Part shown: one piece after another, positions 21,101 through 31,664 of the stretch | Position numbering within the stretch: position 1 is the first letter of the stretch | How the letters are laid out: each line of letters starts with the position of its first letter | Assembly (NCBI GenBank): GCA_032718865.1 | Contig: JALUTQ010000026.1 | Span: forward strand, 992,001 to 1,056,000 | DNA from: Tilletia caries | Taxonomy: Eukaryota > Basidiomycota > Exobasidiomycetes > Tilletiales > Tilletiaceae | DNA: 64,000 nucleotides | Reading direction: 5' to 3' | Program-made: the position numbers and the translations under genes | The notes under the pieces: generated by a model | Seen by the model: the letters and a program-made list of their open reading frames with translations, nothing else | Database searches by the model: none | Told to the model about the DNA's origin: nothing

Positions 21101-21775
21101 CTACACAAATCTCCAACTAACATTCCCACGCAAATACCCATCGCCAGCTACATCTCCACCCAACGCAACAAACGGCGCCTTCGTAAGAACCAGATCGTCA
21201 CACCCCATCGGCGAATCATGTGCGGCGCCGCACACATCAACCACGTTTGCATACACGTTCCGCCCGCGGAGGGAGAGCTGGACTTTGGCGCCGCAGTGGG
21301 ATCTATGGGCCTTCGTGTGTTTCGTTGTTTTGAACGGAAAAGAAAGGTAAGTTAAACAGTGAGTTTTGGTGGGTCAAGGCAAGGCGTGGGGGAGAGGGAT
21401 GAGGGGCTTGCATGCGACGTACCGAATGAACGTATCCCGGCTTGACGCAGACTCCGTAATCCCAGTCGTCGTACGCGATCCCACAGGCACCGATCCCCGT
21501 CGTGACCCATGTTACTGATGAGTTCGGATGAAGGAGGAGAGTCAAAGAAAGAAAGAAGAAACGTTATGTGTTTGGTCAAATAACGTCTTGTGCATCGCTT
21601 TCGAGCAATTCCACTAACTTGGTCGGACCGTCTGACGGAACTGTATACTTTGCGTTCCGTTGAGATGATCGCACGGTGGGTACGAGACATCGCGCCCGCG
21701 GGCGAGAATGATCTTCGGCGTCGTCGACATCAAAACCACGAGGAGGATCGAGACGTGTTGGGTGCCGAGGTGCAT
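21101..21775 (-). CDS. Secreted double-psi beta-barrel (RlpA/expansin-like) protein
   Basis: Three exons on the minus strand from the ATG at 21775 to the TAG at 21101. The first exon encodes a signal-peptide-like start (MHLGTQHVSILLVVLMSTT). Splicing at a GTTAGT donor and CAG acceptor gives TWVTTGIGACGIAYDDWDYG. After a second intron (GTACGT...GAAG) comes SHCGAKVQLSLRGRN, then VVDVCGAAHDSPMGCDDLVL, and a terminal GNVSWRFV. The G-G-A-C-G, C-G-x-K-V, V-V-D-x-C and final x-V-x-W-x-F pattern is that of DPBB-fold small secreted proteins (RlpA, expansin, barwin relatives). Catalytic activity is not implied. A TATATA box on this strand at ~21979-21984 may drive it. The second acceptor was chosen because it keeps phase 0. 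Confidence 0.75.
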
Positions 21776-22794
21776 GGTCTGTATGGAGGAAATGGTAATT
21801 TCTGCTTATGGTAAGGAGGAGAGTGGAAGGATTTCGTTCAGCATCGTGCCTAAGACGTCGTCGCCCTCACACATATATACATATAATCAGCGGAGGGCAG
21901 AAAGCTTTTCCCCTCTTACTCATTTCCCTACGAAGCGAAGTGCGACTCGGACACTTCAACTCATGGGTGTGGGCCGGTATATAAGTAGTGAGGGCGTGAG
22001 GCTGCGAGCTTGCGGCTGAGGGTGACCACTGACCAGAGGATGAAATGAGACACCCGGTTTGGAGTTCATCCCACACCTCGCCCTCCGTCCGCTTTGAGAC
22101 ATGCCGACAGTCGTACCTCGACGACGTCGTCGATGAGCCGATGAGACCACGGGGAGAGACCAAGATGATCAACAGGGTGTAAAAGGAATGTTACGTTCCG
22201 ATTCAGAAGAGAGAGAACGGTCATGCAGTTCAGCACGCTCTTAGGTTGAAAGTGCCCTTCCGTTGCGGCCCGCAGCTGAGGGGCATTATACATACATACC
22301 TTTCCTTTCCCATTCACTAAACAATACTGACACGAATATGCAACGGACGTCATCTAACACCTCACCTAGGTGAGTCATGAGGCTGATGGGGGAGGAAGAT
22401 GAGAGATTGGAGAGAAATTGCGCTTCTCACATTAGTCAATACTACTACATACATAGTTAGTGTTCGTTTACCTATACGCCCGCGCTCGCCCTTTCATTCT
22501 AGAAAAGACGTGCTCAGACAGAAGCGTCCTCTCATTTGGAAAAGCCGTGCGCAGGGGGGAGCGAGGAAGTCATTGGAGCATAAAGACGATGATGGGCTTG
22601 AGACCATTTTGTTGCGAGGAGATCTTTCTATCGTTCTTCTTCTTCCATGGAGGGACATAAGGCATCAGGGCAAATGAGGAGTCCACCAGGGCGGCGGCGC
22701 GTTTAGCTTCCCTTGTTGCATCGCACTTATACCCCCTTCTCATTCTGTGGACACCAATCAGATGGCAATAATGTGGTTTGACTTGATTATTGAT
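21776..22794. promoter_or_regulatory. Upstream region of the DPBB gene; otherwise nothing recognised
   Basis: Holds the minus-strand TATA motif near 21980 and ~800 further bases with short open frames but no gene I can support. Confidence 0.35.
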
Positions 22795-23015
22795 TCCCGT
22801 GACGCGTTCCTTCGTGACATTGCTGGTGATACGGTGAGATGGTCCTGACAAATAGTGCCGGAAAGAGATGAATGAGAGAATAGACGACGAAATGTCGCGT
22901 CCGATGAAATGTATATGCAGCGTCCGTCTTGATGAACACCTCCTGATCGTCCCTTTTCAGGCCGTTCTGGCCCGTTCTAGACGTTATCCAGACGGGCCCG
23001 ACTACCCTTCCCTAT

Positions 23016-24809
23016 TCAAGCACAAACACCCTTCGTCTTGTCGCACGTCCCGCTCAGGCACCCTCCATTCTGGTAGCACTTCGCACCGCTCGCCTTCTTC
23101 GTGTCGCATGTGCCCGAAGCCGCACGTGTGGTGCCGTCGCTGAGGAGCGGCTTGCGGCAGTAGCCCGAGGTGCAGACTGCGTTGGCTGTGCAGGCCGCTG
23201 CGGAGGGCTTGAGGGTTGAAGAGGCGGTCGTGGTAGTGCTGGTCGTCTTGGTGCTTGCGGTCGTCTTGGTGCTGGTGGTAGTCTTGCTCGTGGTGGTAGA
23301 CTTGCTGCTGGTGGTGGACTTGCTCGTGGTGGTGGACTTGCTCGTGGTACTGCTGCTGGCAGGCTTGGTCGACGTGGTGGTACTGACAGGCTTGGTAGAT
23401 GTGGGAGTCGTCGATTTCGTGCTGGAGCTCGACTTGGACGAGGTCGTGGTCGTGGGCTTGGCAGTAGTGCTCGTAGACTTGGAGGTGGTCGACGATGAAG
23501 CAGTAGTGGTCTTGACTGAGGTGGTGCTGCTGCTGGTCTTGACGGTGGTAGTCGTGCCGGCCGACGTAGAGGTCGTGCTGGCCGGTTTGGATGTCGTGGT
23601 GCTCGTAGGGCGCGTTCCCGCTGCGCACTTGCCAGACTTGGAACCGAGAATGCTTCCGGAGCACCACGAGCCTTCAGAGCAGTCCCCATCCTCCACGCAC
23701 GCGTCTCCGTCCTTTGACGTGCCGCAAACCGTCACAAAGTAGCATCCCGCGGGTCCGCAGCTATTCCATGAGCTTTCGTACGTCCCTGAGGCACACTCGG
23801 ACAAGCTCGTGTAGACGTCCAAGCGTCGGAGCTTGCTGCATTTCCCACCCTCGCACAGGCCCGAAACACACATGTCGTTGCTGGAGCAGGTAGCCGCGAC
23901 GGGGGCGAGACAGGTCGCGGTGGCCGCGACACAGAGGTGGCTCAGGCAATCCCGTCCGTCTCGGCACGTCTCGCCGTAGTTGTTCTGTTTGCAGTAGTAG
24001 CCCATCATGGAGATGAAGTTGCAGGCGCCGGTGGAGCAGTCCGCAGCAGTGTTGCACGATTCGCCGCCGCCCCTGGCGACACACTGGTAATTTTCTCCAT
24101 CCGTAGATTTGCAGCGACGGGTGTTGCACTGCTCGTTTGTAGTGCACATGGCGCCGACGGGGAGGTACTGGCATGTCCCGGAAGAGCAGCCTCCTTCGTC
24201 GCACTCTGCATCGGAAGCGCACGTTTGACCGATCTTGTACGGTCCACACCGAGAGACGTCCTCGCAGATGGTGCCGCCACCACGGCAGATGTTGTTGGGT
24301 TCGTATTGATCGCTGCAGTAGTCAGAAAGGCACTGCCCGCCGCCTGCGCAGAGTTCGTTGATCTTGAGCGAGGCCGGACTGGGGTCGATGCAGATTCCAC
24401 CCTCGCTGCAGAGCGACGATACACAGTTTCGGTTGAGATGGCAGCTGCCTCCGGTGGGGATCATGGCACACGTCCCCTCAGCGCAACCTCCTAGGTTGCA
24501 CTCGTCGTCGGCGATGCAACCTTGGTCGCCAAGGCTGAGAAGGTAGCAATGATTACCGCAGCTCCCGTCAGCCGCGCAGTATGGTTCACTGCACTGAGTG
24601 AGAGCACAGATGTCAGATTGGTCCTCATTGATGGTGCACAGTTTTCCTGGGCGTTGGGTGCCACCAGTTCCGAAGCGTGGAAGAAGGTCGACATGGCCGG
24701 AACGGCAATTCTTGGGGATGAGGGAGGCTTGGGTGCCGATGGCAAGGAGGCCAACGATCACCGCGAGTGAAAAGCCGAGGGGCTGTCTGGTGAACTGTCG
24801 ACACCACAT
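23016..24809 (-). CDS. Cys-rich secreted protein with Ser/Thr stalk, copy 1 (597 aa)
   Basis: Single exon from the ATG at 24809 (MWCRQFTRQPLGF); the frame extends upstream, but this start matches the paralogue. Residues 1-~29 form a signal peptide. Residues ~45-400 contain repeated Cys pairs of the form C-x5-6-C-x4-5-C (CIADDECNLGGCAEGTC, CHLNRNCVSSLCSEGGIC), similar to Dickkopf N-terminal/EB-type disulfide modules. A ~150-residue Ser/Thr/Lys stalk follows, probably heavily O-glycosylated, then a C-terminal Cys module (AACTANAVCTSGYC ... CLSGTCDKTKGVCA). No transmembrane or GPI signal is visible at the C-terminus. A cell-wall or secreted role is inferred. A paralogue lies 1 kb upstream. Confidence 0.75.
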   Translation of the reverse strand: MWCRQFTRQPLGFSLAVIVGLLAIGTQASLIPKNCRSGHVDLLPRFGTGGTQRPGKLCTINEDQSDICALTQCSEPYCAADGSCGNHCYLLSLGDQGCIADDECNLGGCAEGTCAMIPTGGSCHLNRNCVSSLCSEGGICIDPSPASLKINELCAGGGQCLSDYCSDQYEPNNICRGGGTICEDVSRCGPYKIGQTCASDAECDEGGCSSGTCQYLPVGAMCTTNEQCNTRRCKSTDGENYQCVARGGGESCNTAADCSTGACNFISMMGYYCKQNNYGETCRDGRDCLSHLCVAATATCLAPVAATCSSNDMCVSGLCEGGKCSKLRRLDVYTSLSECASGTYESSWNSCGPAGCYFVTVCGTSKDGDACVEDGDCSEGSWCSGSILGSKSGKCAAGTRPTSTTTSKPASTTSTSAGTTTTVKTSSSTTSVKTTTASSSTTSKSTSTTAKPTTTTSSKSSSSTKSTTPTSTKPVSTTTSTKPASSSTTSKSTTTSKSTTSSKSTTTSKTTTSTKTTASTKTTSTTTTASSTLKPSAAACTANAVCTSGYCRKPLLSDGTTRAASGTCDTKKASGAKCYQNGGCLSGTCDKTKGVCA

Positions 24810-24907
24810 GGTTGTGTAGTGTTTGTTGTATGGAGGAAGGATGTTGGGAGGGGAGGGAAACGGAAGACAGACTGGGGCGGGGAGGGATGGGGACAGAAGA
24901 GGCAAGA

Positions 24908-24942
24908 GATCAGCGATCAGCGATCAGCGATCAGCGATCAGC
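24908..24942. repeat. Five tandem GATCAGC heptamers
   Basis: A 35-bp array of five perfect units in the 5' leader/core promoter of the first Cys-rich gene. The corresponding position of the second copy has only a single related GTCAGCAGC, so the expansion is specific to this copy. Confidence 0.9.
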
Positions 24943-24952
24943 AACTGGGAGC

Positions 24953-24968
24953 GTCTTTATATAGCTGT
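24953..24968 (-). promoter_or_regulatory. TATA box of Cys-rich gene copy 1
   Basis: TTTATATAGCTGTACAGACTGG on the plus strand places a TATATAAA-type box on the minus strand, ~150 bp upstream of the ATG. The same motif precedes copy 2. Confidence 0.55.
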
Positions 24969-25854
24969 ACAGACTGGAGAAGGATCAGCGTGAGCTCTGC
25001 CTGCTCCTTCCCGAGTTGCGGGACCGCTGCGGGACGACAATCGACATGCAGACTGCGAAACAATAATCAACGCGCCCCTAGACTCTGTGGGCGGACGCCT
25101 GAAGCCCTGAACCCGTGGGTCCTGGCTTCTGGGCGCTGGGCAGCTGGGTGGGCCTGAGGCCTGCACAAGTCAGCTCAGATTTAGTGTTCGCTGGGTTTGG
25201 AGATGTGGATCAGGCTGCAGGCAGGCACAGGTCAATATGGCTTCGAACAACAAGGGAAGCGCTCACTACTGTTCGACGGCTCGGAAATCGGACTTCGCAG
25301 CATGGAGACTCGAGAGTAGAAGGAGTCAGTCTATCTGGAGTGACTGGACGCTGCCGCAGTGCCGCTCCCGCTGAGCGCTCCTCTGCTCGCGCGCTGGCGG
25401 CTGGTGGCTGTTGCTGGCCAGGCACAAAGTGGTTTTGTGCCTGGTGCGGACTCGGATAAAGACGCGTGTGGCGCGTGTGAAGCTCGGATAAATTGCGTGC
25501 GTATGGGCCGGACTTCATCGCTTCATCGCTTCATCGACAGAAGACACTTTTGCGGCTGCACTGCCAATTATTGAATATGTGAGTGCATAGACAATGACCT
25601 GAAAGCGCTTGACTGCAATCTCCATTCTCCCGTGACGTTCCTTGGTGACATTGATGCTGATTGTTCTAACAAATAGGGCCAAAGAGAGAGCAAAGGAAGA
25701 AAGAAGCAGAAGAAGATACGTGTCCGATGAAATAAATCTTCAGTGTCCGTCTTGAAAAGCACCTCCTGGTCGTCCCTTTGAGGCCGTTCTGAACCTGACC
25801 CTTAGCTCCTAAACTTTTGTCCGGGCCGGTCCCACCCCCACTTCGAGTTCCCCT

Positions 25855-27579
25855 TCAAGCACAAACACCCTTCGTCTTGTCGCACGTCCCGCTCAGGCAC
25901 CCTCCGTTCTGGTAGCACTTCGCACCGCTCGCCTTCTTCGTGTCGCATGTGCCCGAAGCCGCACGTGTGGTGCCGTCGCTGAGGAGCGGCTTGCGGCAGT
26001 AGCCCGAAGAGCAAACTGCGTTGGCTGTGCAGGCCGCTGCGGAGGGCTTGAGGGTTGAAGAGGCGGTCGTGGTAGTGCTGGTCGTCTTGGTGCTAGTGGT
26101 CGTCTTGATGGTGGTGGTCGCCTTGGTGCTAGTGGTAGACTTGCTGGTGGTACTGCTGGTGGCAGGCTTAGTCGACGTTGTGGTGCTGACGGGCTTGGAC
26201 GACGTCGTAGTCGTAGGCTTAACAGTGGTGCTCGTAGACTTGGAGGTGGTCGACTGTGAAGCAGTAGTGGTCTTGACTGAGGTTGTGGTGGTGCTGGACT
26301 TGGCAGTAGTGGTCGTGCTGGCTGGCTTAGAGGTCGTGCTGGTCAGCTTGGTGGTTGTCGTCGTGCTCGCAGGGCGCTTTCCCGCTGCGCACGTGCCGGA
26401 CTTGGAACCGGGAATGCTTCCGGAGCACCACGAAGCTGAACTGCAGTCTGCATCGACGATGCAGGCGTCTCCGTCCTTGCTCGCGGCGCAAAACCCCGAA
26501 AGATAGCATCCTACAGGTCCGCACTGCGAGTAGAAGCCTGCGGACAGGCCCGACGCACATTCGGCCGCCTTGTTGAAAGCGTCGGATTCTCGGAGCTTGC
26601 TGCATTTCCCATTCTCGCACAGGTTCGAGGCGCACATGGTGTTGCTGGAGCAGGTAGCCGCGACAGGAGCGAGACAGGTCGAGCTACCGGAGCAGACGCG
26701 GCTCAGGCAGTCCCGATTGTCGCGGCACGTCTCGCCGTAGTTGTTCTGTTTGCAGTGGTAGCCATTCGTGGGGGTGAGGTTGCAGGCGCCGGTGATACAG
26801 TCTGCTGCAGTGCCGCAAAAGTCACCGCCGCCGGCGGCGATGCAGTGTTTATCTCCACCATCGAAAGACTGACAGTTGTAGGTGTTGCATTGCGCATCTT
26901 TGGTGCATACGGCGTCGACGGGGAGTTTCTGGCATGTCCCGGAAACGCAGGCTCCTTCACTGCACTCTGCACTGGAGGCACATGTGTGACCGAGCTGGTA
27001 TCCATTGCACCGAGAGACGCTCTCGCAGATGGTTCCGCCGCCGCGGCAGTAGGGGGTGTAGTCGACGGCGGCATTGCAGTCGGTTGTACTGCACTGCTCG
27101 TTGACCGTGCAGATTTCGTTGATCTTGAGCGAGGCCGGACTGGGGTCGACGCAGATTCCACCCTCGCTGCAGAGCGACGATGCACAGTTTCGGTTGAGAT
27201 GGCAGCTGCCTCCGGTGGAGACCATGGTACAGGTCCCCTCGATGCAGCCTCCTTGGCTGCACTCGTTGTCGGCGATGCAACCTCGGTCGCCAAGTTGGAG
27301 TAGTTGGCAATGGTAACCGCAGTTTGCTTCGTTAGCGTCACAGTAGTTACTGTCTACATCGCACACAGTGAGAGCGCAGTTGTCGGATTGGTCCGCGTTG
27401 AAGGTGCACAGCTGTTCTGGGCGTTGAGTGGCACCAGGTCCGAGGCGTGGAAGGAGGTCGACATGGCTGGAACCGTGTATTTTGGGGATGAGGGAGGCTT
27501 CGGTGCCGACGGCAAGGAGGCCAACGATCACCGCGAGTGAGAAGCCGAGGGGCTGTCTGGTGAACTGTCGACACCACAT
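25855..27579 (-). CDS. Cys-rich secreted protein with Ser/Thr stalk, copy 2 (574 aa)
   Basis: Single exon, ATG at 27579 and stop at 25855. The architecture matches copy 1: signal peptide, an array of Cys-pair modules (CIADNECSQGGCIEGTC and similar), a Ser/Thr/Lys stalk that is ~20 residues shorter, and an almost identical C-terminal Cys module. Sequence identity is clearly lower in the central Cys-rich region, with changed spacing between some cysteines. The most variable part is therefore the predicted ectodomain. Its promoter TATA lies near 27703-27712. Confidence 0.75.
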   Translation of the reverse strand: MWCRQFTRQPLGFSLAVIVGLLAVGTEASLIPKIHGSSHVDLLPRLGPGATQRPEQLCTFNADQSDNCALTVCDVDSNYCDANEANCGYHCQLLQLGDRGCIADNECSQGGCIEGTCTMVSTGGSCHLNRNCASSLCSEGGICVDPSPASLKINEICTVNEQCSTTDCNAAVDYTPYCRGGGTICESVSRCNGYQLGHTCASSAECSEGACVSGTCQKLPVDAVCTKDAQCNTYNCQSFDGGDKHCIAAGGGDFCGTAADCITGACNLTPTNGYHCKQNNYGETCRDNRDCLSRVCSGSSTCLAPVAATCSSNTMCASNLCENGKCSKLRESDAFNKAAECASGLSAGFYSQCGPVGCYLSGFCAASKDGDACIVDADCSSASWCSGSIPGSKSGTCAAGKRPASTTTTTKLTSTTSKPASTTTTAKSSTTTTSVKTTTASQSTTSKSTSTTVKPTTTTSSKPVSTTTSTKPATSSTTSKSTTSTKATTTIKTTTSTKTTSTTTTASSTLKPSAAACTANAVCSSGYCRKPLLSDGTTRAASGTCDTKKASGAKCYQNGGCLSGTCDKTKGVCA

Positions 27580-27702
27580 GGTTGTGAAGTGTTTGTTGTA
27601 TGGAGGAAGAATTTTGGGAGGCGAGGGAAACGGAAGACAGACTGGGGCGGGGAGGGATGAGGACAGAAGAGGTGAAAAAAAAAGTCAGCAGCTGGGAGCT
27701 CG

Positions 27703-27714
27703 TTTATATAACTG
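27703..27714 (-). promoter_or_regulatory. TATA box of Cys-rich gene copy 2
   Basis: CGTTTATATAACTG on the plus strand, ~130 bp upstream of the ATG on the minus strand; positionally equivalent to the TATA of copy 1. Confidence 0.55.
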
Positions 27715-28357
27715 TGTAGACTGGAGAAGGGTCAGCGTGAGCTCTGCCTGCTCGCTCCCGAGTTGCGGGACCGCCACGGGACGACATGCAGACTGCAGAA
27801 CAATAAGCAAGGCGCCCCTAGAATCTGTGGCGTGGACGCCTGAGCCCCGTGGGTCATGACTCCTGGCTGGTGCGTGGTCGCTGGACAGCAGCTGGGTTGG
27901 GCTGAGGCGGGAGGCCTGAGAAAGTCAGCTCCGATTCTTGTTTTTGCTGGGTTTGGAGATATGGATCAGGATGCAGGCACAGGTCAATAATATGGCTTCG
28001 AACAACAAGGTAGGGAAGCGCTCATCACCGTTTGCCGTTCGGAAGTCGGAAGTCGCAGCATGCATGGCGAACTGGAGAGAAGGAGTCAGTCAGTCAGTCT
28101 CGACTCTGGAGTGCGAGAGTGACGCTCCCACTGACCGCTACTCCTCTGAGTAGTGTGGAGCTGGCCGGTGATTCGGCTCGGCGTTCCGGTGTATGGAGGT
28201 GAATCGATGGCAAGCAGCTCCTGTCGAATGTCGATCTCGTCCGCAACACACTCGCTCCTGACTGCTTCTTTCTACCTTACACACCTTCGTACTTCGCAGA
28301 GAACAGAGAGTGAACGCGCGCGCGACTCAGCCCAGCCCAGCCCAGCATTCACTCACG

Positions 28358-29578
28358 ATGGGGTTCTCCTTCGGCAAGTACGACGACATCTGCGACACCG
28401 TCGCGCTCGTGGTGTGCCCGCTGCTCGGCTCCAACGGGATGGGCCTCGAGCCCGCCTGCTACTCCCGCAACGTCGAGATCGGCGGCACCATCATCTTCGA
28501 GCCCGCCACCTGCTTCGTACACATCGCCGCGCTCATCATGACCACCATCATGGTCTACCACGTCCGCTCCAAGTACACCGCCGTGGGAAGGAAGGAGATC
28601 GTCCTCTTCTTCTACCTCTATGCGCTGTCCGAGATCCTCGCCATCTTCCTCGACTCGGCTATCATCCCGACCTACTCACAGGTCTATCTCTGGTTCACGG
28701 CGGTATACGTCGGCCTCTCCACCGCCATCTTCTGGTGTCTGCTCGTCAACGGCTTCGTCGGCTTCCAGTTCGCAGAGGACGGCACACCACAGTCACTATG
28801 GGTGCGTCCTGTCCCACTTGAGCGCCGGTCTATGTTGCGTCCAGCTGAACCCTCTCTTTGTGTGTGTATGTGTTCAGTTCCTCCGGCTCTCTTCGCTCGT
28901 CTTCTTCGGAGTCGGCTTCTTCATCTCGACAGCCACCTTCAAGGGCATCGCAGGAATGTCACCAACCTCCCAGGCAGGCCTCTACATAGTCCAGCTCATC
29001 TTCCCCATCGTCTGCGTCCTCATCTACGTCTTCCTCCAAGTCGTCCTCGTCATCCGTACCCTGGACGACCGCTGGCCGCTGGGCGACATCGCCTTCGGCG
29101 CCCTCTTCTTCGCCGCAGGCTGCATCCTCATGTTCGCCTTCTCCGACCAGATCTGCGAGGGCGCAAAACATTACCTCGACGGCACCTTCTTCGGCGTCCT
29201 CTGCATGCTCCTCGCCGTCATGATGGTGTATAAGTATTGGGACTCCATCACCAAGGAGGACCTCGAGTTCTCGGTGGGGTCCAAGTCGGCCGTTTGGTAT
29301 GTAACAGGACCACGAATCGGTGGAAAATTCTTGCGGAAGCTGACCCCTTTTTATCCTTCTTTATTACCTTCCTTCCTTCCTGAAGGGAGGTGAAGGATCC
29401 TTTGCTGGGTCCTGGTGGCGCTGGGTCTGAGTTCGACAACCAGTCCAGCGCAGGCGGCGGCGGCGGCGGCGGTGGTGGGGATCGGAGCATGCCTGGGCGG
29501 CTGGCCGCTCCCGGGCAGAAGATGGGTTACCCACCCAACAACGGCGCTGGCGGGTACGCTGGCGGCGGCGGGTATTGA
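28358..29578 (+). CDS. CHS7: Chitin synthase export chaperone, Chs7-like
   Basis: Three exons (28358-28801, 28878-29296, 29386-29578), giving 351 aa. The N-terminus [20 protein letters not shown] with a following [15 protein letters not shown], and [19 protein letters not shown], match the conserved start of Chs7. Chs7 is the endoplasmic-reticulum membrane protein needed for folding and exit of class-IV chitin synthase (Chs3). Seven hydrophobic segments are visible. The motif [12 protein letters not shown], the [12 protein letters not shown] loop and AVWEVKDPLL after the last helix are family features. The last junction was set by that motif (donor after GTTTG, acceptor AAG). The C-terminal tail is Gly-rich and specific to this protein. 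Confidence 0.92.
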
Positions 29579-30047
29579 GGTCGAATCACATCCTCTCTCA
29601 TCCACACACACACACACGCTCTCTCTCTCTCTCCTTTCTTCCCTAATCGGACATTCTGCTTCTCGCCATCACCCGCCCCCTTTATCCTTTCACTCCTGTT
29701 GCAGCATCTTAGAAAAACCTCCTGTCGGCCGTCAGCTGGGTCGACCTCACTCTTTCACTCCTTTCACTCCCTCCCCTCCTCTCCCTCGTCTTGGCTCCAC
29801 CTTCGCTGTTCTGTACTTCTATGATCCCCGCGCTGAAACAAGCTACGATACATACTGCTGGCCTCCCACTTATCTCCCTCCTGTTCAATGCCGGCGTACA
29901 TAGCTAGTATTAGCAGCCCAGTATGTAGTCCAGTGTTCCTCCCACCATCAACCCAATCTCGTCGTGCGAAAGCTTCCCGTTCATTCGTTCATTCATCATC
30001 ATCTCCACGATTGAGTGGGCCGAGTGAGCGAGCAAGTGAGTGAGTGA

Positions 30048-31381
30048 ATGGACGAGCGCGAGAGAATACGACGCGAGTGGGAGGAGGACGAGCGTCTGGA
30101 CGCTGCCGATCCTCTCCGCCATCTCCTCCGCGCCGGCGACGACGAGGACAACAGCGGCGGCGGCGGCGGCGCGAAGGAGGATGAGCACGGCGAGGAGACA
30201 GCCGACAAGACGCGCCTGGCGAACGGCCAACTACGGTACAAGCTCAACGAAGGGAACACCCTCGTCCCCGCCCAGCGCGCCGCCATCGAAGGCGACACCC
30301 GCGCCGTCGTCCGCTACTTCACCACAACTTCACCCGCACGGCCTCCCATCACTTTTGGTCTCTCGCGCCCGCCTGTGCCCACTACTTCGGCGGAGAAGGG
30401 GTACGTCGACGTCCATCTTCTGCAGGACGTCGCGAATGGCTGCGGGGGACGGATCTGGCCTGCTGCGGAGGTGTTGGGGGCCTACCTCGCCCGCTCACCA
30501 GAGCGGTGGGCGGAGCGATGGGCGGGGAAGGACGTGTTGGAGTTAGGCGCTGGGACGGGGTTGTTGGGCTTACTTTGTGCGAGGATGGGGCTGGGCGGGA
30601 CGGTTTGGATTACTGATCAGGAGTGAGTGTTCTTTTCGTCTCTCTCGTTGTGTCTGTCGTTGATGGGCTGATCCCCCCGTCCCCCTTCTTTTGCGTTGTG
30701 TTAGTGCGATGATGGCGCTCATGCAGCGGAACTTGGAGCTCAACGAGGAAGTGGCGAGGGCGGAGGACGGGTCGGGAACTGGTCTTCCATCGCCCTGTAT
30801 CGTGAAGGAGCTCAACTGGTGAGTTTGGGGTTCTGCTCGCTTATTGCGTCGCGGGGTGACGGGGGCTGAACGCTCATGTTACTTCTTCCCCTCCCTGCGT
30901 AGGGGCGAGCCGATCCCAGAGGACGTCCCTTCCAAACCAGAGGTGTTACTATTAGCAGGTGAGTCGTCCCCCTGTCTCCCTAGAAAGAGGCAAGCCGCAC
31001 GTCACTCACCCAAACTTCCCCCTCATCCTTCCCAACCCAGACTGCGTCTACCTCGAGATCGCCTTCCAGCCCCTCGTGGATACCATGGTCGAGCTCAGCA
31101 CGCCGTCGACGGAGATTCTCTTCTGCTACCAGAAACGACGCAAGGTGAGATAGACTTCTTCCTCCCCTCTTCTGATTGGACTCCTCCTGCCCCATCTACC
31201 AGAGCACGTGCACTGACAACCCCTCTTCCAACTTGATCAATGAAAAAAGGCAGACAAGCGCTTCTTCGCCCTCCTCAAACGGCACTTCCACTTCGAGCAC
31301 GTCGAGGACGACGACCCGGATCGAAGGACGGTGTACAACCGCGAGGGCACGCAGTTGTTGCGCGTGGTCAAGAAGAAGTAG
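30048..31381 (+). CDS. EFM6: Protein-lysine methyltransferase, Efm6/METTL21-like
   Basis: Five exons with phase-consistent junctions (introns near 30623-30704, 30819-30902, 30959-31040, 31145-31249); about 326 aa. After a charged N-terminal extension come the family-16 methyltransferase motifs: GGRIWPAAEVLGAYL, the SAM-binding motif I VLELGAGTGLLGLL, an acidic ITDQD loop (motif II), then LNWGEPIP, LLLADCVYLE (post-I/DxxY region) and the C-terminal CYQKRRKADKRFF. This set and order is that of yeast Efm6, which methylates a lysine of elongation factor 1A. The substrate here is inferred from the family. The Gly/Asp-rich insert after residue ~30 is unusual. Confidence 0.85.
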
Positions 31382-31664
31382 TAAATAGCAAGGAAGCGAG
31401 CAAGCGGAGCAATGGAATTGGAAAACAAGAGGACATGCAAGCATTTTATGTACAACAGGGATCGTGGTCTGGGAAGGGCAAGTTCGCGTGAGGATCGATT
31501 GACGGAGTGAGCGTTGAGTATGATACGCTTGTTATATTTGGCATTTGCGCTAGCGGGCCCTCAGGAAGTACTGATCCTACGTGTTACCTCCCCTCCGTCG
31601 AGACAGAAGCCAAAGGTGTGTCGATCTCCAACTCTGCACAACTCGTCCCCCTTTCGCCCGACTC

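Larger units (their letters stand above)
22795..28150. repeat. Tandem segmental duplication carrying two secreted-protein genes
   Basis: Two head-to-tail units, about 22795-25500 and 25630-28150. Similarity covers the 3' flank (the GTCCGATGAAAT and CACCTCCTGRTCGTCCC stretches), the whole gene, the TATA promoter and several hundred bases upstream (GCTGGGTTTGGAGATRTGGATCAGG, GGCTTCGAACAACAAGG). Divergence is uneven: the 5' coding halves and flanks differ at many sites, whereas the last ~200 bp of coding sequence are almost identical. Confidence 0.75.

Noticed and set aside
23170..23742. 190-aa Val/Leu-rich ORF resembling membrane segments
   Set aside because: Antisense of the Ser/Thr stalk codons (ACC/ACG/TCC); the same artefact recurs at 26021-26506 in the paralogue.
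24908..24942. CRISPR-like array
   Set aside because: Perfect 7-bp head-to-tail units without spacers; a simple tandem repeat in a eukaryotic promoter.
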